From Aliiroseovarius subalbicans (lineage in GTDB: Bacteria > Pseudomonadota > Alphaproteobacteria > Rhodobacterales > Rhodobacteraceae), in NCBI RefSeq assembly GCF_022678625.1, contig NZ_JALBYQ010000002.1:248001-312000 (forward strand): 64,000 nucleotides of DNA, written 5' to 3'. This document shows, piece after piece, positions 60,845 through 64,000 of this stretch (position 1 is its first letter; every line of letters starts with the position of its first letter). Made by a program: the position numbers and the translations under genes. The notes beneath the pieces are model-generated. The model was not told where the DNA came from and made no database searches. It saw nothing but the letters and a program-made list of their open reading frames with translations.

Positions 60845-60914
60845 GACGAAAGACAAGTGTGGCAAACGCTGCCCAGCCGCGTTAATTGTGCCCAAGCCCA
60901 GCAGGACGAAGACC

Positions 60915-62186
60915 ATGACCAAGACCTTCACCAACGCCCGCCTGATCAACCCCGAAACCGGCAGCGACGCGATCGGCTCAGTGACCATCGACGGTGGGGT
61001 GATCACTGCGCTGAACGGGGCCGAGGTTGGCGAGGTCCTCGATTGTGGCGGTAAATGCCTGGCGCCTGGAATCGTCGATATCGGCGTGAAGATCGGCGAA
61101 CCGGGCGAACGCCACAAGGAAAGCTTTCGCAGCGCAGGGGCGGCGGCGGCGGCAGGCGGGGTCACCACGATGGTGATCCGCCCCGACACGACCCCCGCCG
61201 TGGACACGCCTGAAACGCTGGAATTCGTGATCCGCCGCGCGGGCCAGACCGCGCCGGTGAACGTGCATTCGATGGCCGCCCTCACCAAGGGCCGAGAGGG
61301 CCGCGAGATGGTCGAGATCGGGTTTCTGCTGGATGCGGGCGCCGTGGCCTTCACCGATTGCGACCACGTGACCGCGAACCCCAAGGTGTTTTCGCGCGCC
61401 CTGACCTATGCCCGATCATTGGGCGCGCTGGTCATCGCGCACCCGCAGGAACCAACCCTGTCCAAAGGCGCCGCCGTAACCTCGGGCAAGTTCGCATCCC
61501 TGCGCGGCCTGCCTGCCGTGTCGCCGATGGCAGAACGCATGGGGCTGGAGCGTGACCTGGCGCTGGTCGAGATGACCGGCGCGCGCTATCACGCCGACAG
61601 CCTGTCGGCCGCCACTGCCCTGCCCGTTTTGGAGCGCGCCAAGGCGGCCGGCGTGGACGTCACCGCGGGGGTGAACATCCACCACCTGACGTTGAACGAG
61701 TTGGACGTGGGCGATTATCGCACCTTCTTCAAGGTCAAGCCGCCGTTGCGCTCAGAAGACGACCGGATGGCGCTGGTCGAGGCCGTGGCAACCGGCCTGA
61801 TCGACATCATCAGTTCGATGCACACGCCGCAGGACGAGGAAAGCAAACGCCTGCCGTTCGAAGAAGCGGCCAGCGGTGCCGTCGCGTTGGAAACCCTGCT
61901 GCCCGCCGCCTTGCGTCTGGTACATGCCGGCGCGATCGACCTGCCGACTCTGTGGCGCGCCCTGTCACTGAACCCGGCCAAGCGCCTGGGCCTACCCGGC
62001 GGCCGCCTGGCCGAAGGCGCCCCGGCGGATCTGGTCTTGTTCGACCCCGACGCGCCCTTCGTGCTGGACCGGTTCGCACTGCGCTCAAAATCCAAGAACA
62101 CGCCGTTCGACGGCGCCCGGATGCAAGGCCGTGTGATCGGCACCTGGGTTGCGGGAACATCCGTGTTCGGAGGCGAGAATGCCTGA
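60915..62186 (+). CDS. Dihydroorotase homologue lacking metal ligands (pseudo-dihydroorotase)
   Basis: A 423-residue type I dihydroorotase-like protein. The usual D-x-H-x-H metal site reads APGIVDIGVKIGEPGER, with G57 and K59 in place of both histidines, and the catalytic ATDHAPH reads ISSMHTPQ, with Met for the Asp. The rest of the fold is clear (GGVTTMVIRPDTTPAVDTPE, VNIHHLTLNE). Such inactive subunits (PyrC', PyrX) are known partners of ATCase in Pseudomonas. The active enzyme must lie elsewhere. ATG at 60915 chosen; the frame extends earlier. Confidence 0.9.
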   Translation: MTKTFTNARLINPETGSDAIGSVTIDGGVITALNGAEVGEVLDCGGKCLAPGIVDIGVKIGEPGERHKESFRSAGAAAAAGGVTTMVIRPDTTPAVDTPETLEFVIRRAGQTAPVNVHSMAALTKGREGREMVEIGFLLDAGAVAFTDCDHVTANPKVFSRALTYARSLGALVIAHPQEPTLSKGAAVTSGKFASLRGLPAVSPMAERMGLERDLALVEMTGARYHADSLSAATALPVLERAKAAGVDVTAGVNIHHLTLNELDVGDYRTFFKVKPPLRSEDDRMALVEAVATGLIDIISSMHTPQDEESKRLPFEEAASGAVALETLLPAALRLVHAGAIDLPTLWRALSLNPAKRLGLPGGRLAEGAPADLVLFDPDAPFVLDRFALRSKSKNTPFDGARMQGRVIGTWVAGTSVFGGENA

Positions 62187-62787
62187 TCTGACCTCTGCCC
62201 CCCTGACGCTCGTCCTCGTGGCGCTTGCCGGGTACCTTCTGGGCTCCATCCCCTTCGGCATCGTGATGGCACGGCTGTTTGGACTGGGCGATCTGCGCAC
62301 CATCGGGTCGGGCAATATCGGCGCCACCAACGTGCTGCGCACCGGCAACAAGCTGGCTGCCTTCCTGACCCTGATTCTGGACGCGGGCAAAGGCGGCATC
62401 GCAGTGATCGTCGCGCGCATGTTGGTGGGCGAAGACGCGGCGCAGATGGCCGGTTTCGCGGCCTTCCTGGGCCATTGTTACCCGGTGTTCCTGGGTTTCA
62501 AGGGCGGCAAAGGCGTGGCGACCTGGATCGGCACGCTGCTGGCGCTGGCCTGGCCGCTGGGCCTGGCCGCCTGTGGCATCTGGCTGGCCGCTGCCGTGCT
62601 CATGCGCATCTCGTCGCTGGCAGCCCTTCTGGCCGCTGCCTTGTCGCCACTTTGGGCCTATATGCTGGGCCTGCCACATGTGCTGGCGCTGTCGGCCGCC
62701 CTTGCCCTGTTGATTTTCTATCGCCACAGGTCCAACATTTCACGACTGATCGCAGGGGATGAACCCCGTATCGGCAAAAAGTCATAA
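62179..62787 (+). CDS. plsY: Glycerol-3-phosphate acyltransferase PlsY
   Basis: A 202-residue membrane acyltransferase that uses acyl-phosphate to make lysophosphatidic acid. The three motifs are GSIPFGIVMARLFGLGDLRTIGSGNIGATNVLRT, AFLGHCYPVFLGFKGGKGVATWIG and FYRHRSNISRLIAG. Overlaps the preceding gene by eight bases. The partner PlsC is encoded at 13.6 kb. Confidence 0.95.
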   Translation: MPDLTSAPLTLVLVALAGYLLGSIPFGIVMARLFGLGDLRTIGSGNIGATNVLRTGNKLAAFLTLILDAGKGGIAVIVARMLVGEDAAQMAGFAAFLGHCYPVFLGFKGGKGVATWIGTLLALAWPLGLAACGIWLAAAVLMRISSLAALLAAALSPLWAYMLGLPHVLALSAALALLIFYRHRSNISRLIAGDEPRIGKKS

Positions 62788-62800
62788 AGGGGAGAGCTCC

Positions 62801-63265
62801 ATGGACTTCATGACATCCATCAAAACCTGTTTTTCGAAATACGTCACCTTCTCGGGACGCGCGCAGCGGTCCGAGTTCTGGTGGTTCATGCTGTTCGCCT
62901 TCGCGGGTCAGATTATCCTGTCAATCGTCGACAGCACGCTGTTCGGCACTGTCACCACCGTTGAAGGCGGGTTCGAAGCCCAGACCGACACGCCGATCCT
63001 GTCAGGGCTGTTCAGCCTGGGGATTTTCCTGCCGGCACTGGCTGTCGCGGTGCGGCGTCTGCATGATACCGACCGCTCGGGCTGGTGGTATCTGCTGTGT
63101 CTGATCCCGCTGGTCGGGATCATCATTCTGATCGTCTGGTGGGCTGGGCAAGGCACCAACGGCGCAAACCGCTTTGGCGCCGATCCGCTTGGTGGCTCTG
63201 GCGGCGGCATGGGTGGAGGCGACGACTACGCACCCAGCACGATCCCCAGCGTATCGAACGACTGA
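62801..63265 (+). CDS. DUF805 family membrane protein (copy 1)
   Basis: A 154-residue protein, FMTSIKTCFSKYVTFSGRAQRSEFWWFMLF at the front, then three more helices with VRRLHDTDRSGWWYLL, the DUF805 signature. The C-terminal tail is Gly-rich. GGGGAGAG lies about six bases ahead. Function unknown. The next gene is a close paralogue. Confidence 0.9.
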   Translation: MDFMTSIKTCFSKYVTFSGRAQRSEFWWFMLFAFAGQIILSIVDSTLFGTVTTVEGGFEAQTDTPILSGLFSLGIFLPALAVAVRRLHDTDRSGWWYLLCLIPLVGIIILIVWWAGQGTNGANRFGADPLGGSGGGMGGGDDYAPSTIPSVSND

Positions 63266-63281
63266 TCTCAACATATGACCG

Positions 63282-63307
63282 GGCCGGGTGCTAAACGCCC
63301 GGCCTTT
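63282..63307 (+). terminator. Terminator between the two DUF805 genes
   Basis: GGCCGGG (63282-63288) pairs with CCCGGCC (63298-63304), with a nine-base loop and TTT after. It separates the two paralogues, so they may be expressed apart; the second has its start 23 bases after the hairpin. Confidence 0.65.
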
Positions 63308-63329
63308 CCCTTCCAATGGACCCTGCGCG

Positions 63330-63773
63330 ATGGATTTCCAAACCGCCGTCAAAACCTGTTTCGACAAATACGTGGTCTTCTCGGGCCGCGCGTCGCGTTC
63401 GGAATACTGGTGGTTTGTCCTGTTTGTCTTTCTGGGCAACATCCTGACCACGCTGGCCGATGCAATGATCTTCGGCGCGCGGGCGGCGGATACTGGCATC
63501 CTGTCGATGGTCTTTGGACTGGGCACCTTCCTGCCCGCTGTGTCCGCAGCCGTGCGGCGCCTGCATGACACCGGGCGCAGCGGCTGGTGGTGGTGGTTGT
63601 GGCTGCTGCCGATCATCGGCTGGATCATCCTGATCATCTGGTACGCGACCCAGGGCGACGAGGGCGACAACAGCTTTGGCCCCGATCCGTTGGGGGGCGG
63701 GTATGGTGGTGGCGGCGGCGGCGGCGACGTGGAATACACCCCGTCGCGCATCCCGCACGTGTCTGGCGACTAA
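63330..63773 (+). CDS. DUF805 family membrane protein (copy 2)
   Basis: A 147-residue protein, FQTAVKTCFDKYVVFSGRASRSEYWWFVLF, then VRRLHDTGRSGWWWWLWLLP and a Gly-rich tail that ends much like copy 1 (PSRIPHVSGD against PSTIPSVSND). It is a tandem duplicate of the previous gene. No good ribosome site is seen apart from a distant GGA. Confidence 0.9.
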   Translation: MDFQTAVKTCFDKYVVFSGRASRSEYWWFVLFVFLGNILTTLADAMIFGARAADTGILSMVFGLGTFLPAVSAAVRRLHDTGRSGWWWWLWLLPIIGWIILIIWYATQGDEGDNSFGPDPLGGGYGGGGGGGDVEYTPSRIPHVSGD

Positions 63774-63783
63774 CCCGAACAGG

Positions 63784-64000
63784 TCAGTAGCTGAACTCCT
63801 CGTATACCTTCGAGATATCGCCGTTCCAGACGCCGTGGTATCGCTCAAGCAACTCATCGGCAGGAACGATGCCCTCCTCGACTGAATCCTGAAGCGCGTT
63901 CAGGAAATGGCGTTCATCAGGCACCATGCCGCCGATCCCGGGCTTGGCGCGGGCCTTCAGTCCGGCCTTGGCAATCTCGACAACTTGCGCCGAGAGGTCC
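63784..64000 (-). CDS. gshA: Glutamate-cysteine ligase, C-terminal end (runs off the window)
   Basis: The last 72 residues of a protein that starts to the right of the window. The end VPADELLERYHGVWNGDISKVYEEFSY resembles the C-terminus of plant/alphaproteobacterial-type glutamate-cysteine ligases (for example LLEKYHGxW then a final aromatic Tyr), the first enzyme of glutathione synthesis. The call rests on this short end only. It converges on the second DUF805 gene with ten bases between. Confidence 0.65.
   Translation of the reverse strand, partial: DLSAQVVEIAKAGLKARAKPGIGGMVPDERHFLNALQDSVEEGIVPADELLERYHGVWNGDISKVYEEFSY

Noticed and set aside
58901-61384. An 827-codon minus-strand open frame
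   Set aside because: It runs antisense through pyrB, two small genes and the dihydroorotase-like gene; no recognisable domain and gene-like bias is on the other strand.
1-64000. CRISPR, prophage, insertion sequence or defence island
   Set aside because: No repeat-spacer pattern, integrase, transposase, terminal repeats or known defence gene was seen anywhere in the window.

Overview
The window is a gene-dense, high-G+C stretch of chromosome from an alphaproteobacterium, most likely a member of the Rhodobacteraceae (Roseobacter group). The evidence is the combination of an L-malyl-CoA/beta-methylmalyl-CoA lyase of the ethylmalonyl-CoA pathway, phaA-phaB, a short aa3-type cytochrome oxidase subunit IV, FtsE/FtsX followed by PlsC, a TIGR02302-type giant membrane protein beside lysA, a plant/proteobacterial-type glutamate-cysteine ligase end, and many short conserved proteins typical of this family. 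No rRNA, tRNA, CRISPR array, phage or insertion sequence was seen, and every gap between genes is shorter than 300 bases. It reads as core chromosome, with one small patch (about 28.2-29.4 kb) that looks foreign or decaying.

Layout. 0-2.6 kb: start of pyruvate kinase (cut by the window edge), an N-formylglutamate amidohydrolase-like gene, a small Pro-1 tautomerase and two short conserved genes. 2.7-6.1 kb: a D-amino-acid neighbourhood with a D-amino acid transaminase, a small YdcZ-type membrane protein and, on the minus strand, dgcN-dgcA for D-glutamate use. 6.4-9.6 kb: mcl1, an EamA transporter, a tiny membrane protein and accA. 9.7-12.9 kb: a MacA/MacB-like export operon. 13.0-16.9 kb: ftsE-ftsX-plsC-PPOX operon with a divergent zinc-ribbon protein. 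17-24.9 kb: argH, a tiny lipoprotein, lysA and the TIGR02302 gene on the minus strand, then a TlpA-like thioredoxin, an MltB transglycosylase and tag. 25-29.4 kb: an EAL phosphodiesterase, phaA, phaB and a frameshifted ATP-grasp gene. 29.4-34.6 kb: LysR and EamA, a YdcH-type protein, a TrmN6-like methyltransferase, a long-chain polyprenyl synthase and ispE. 34.6-42.4 kb: a TPR protein, ETF-ubiquinone oxidoreductase, a PAP2 phosphatase, greA, YqgE and a DsbD-N-like protein. 42.5-47.6 kb: tsaC/sua5, a DmdC-like acyl-CoA dehydrogenase with an MBL hydrolase, cytochrome oxidase subunit IV and a probable cysteine-hydrolase lipoprotein. 47.7-58.8 kb: azlCD, then a molybdenum-cofactor region (fdhD, mobA, a mobB-moeA fusion, and moaB after an RND efflux pair) and a family-4-like uracil-DNA glycosylase. 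58.9-64 kb: pyrB, two small PH-like membrane proteins, a dihydroorotase homologue that has lost its metal ligands, plsY, two tandem DUF805 genes and the end of a probable gshA.

How it fits together. Carbon metabolism is linked by mcl1, accA, phaAB, ETF-QO and the acyl-CoA dehydrogenase, all of which make, use or store acetyl-CoA. Envelope and division functions recur: ftsEX/plsC, MltB, plsY, IspB-type and IspE, PAP2, the tiny lipoprotein and TIGR02302. The most interesting places are the dat/dgcA/dgcN cluster, the pseudo-dihydroorotase beside pyrB, the permuted papain-like lipoprotein beside the oxidase subunit, the tandem palindromes touching the LysR start, the frameshifted ATP-grasp gene, the MobB-MoeA fusion and the tiny lipoprotein between argH and lysA. 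I did not find a clearly novel multi-gene defence or mobile system.
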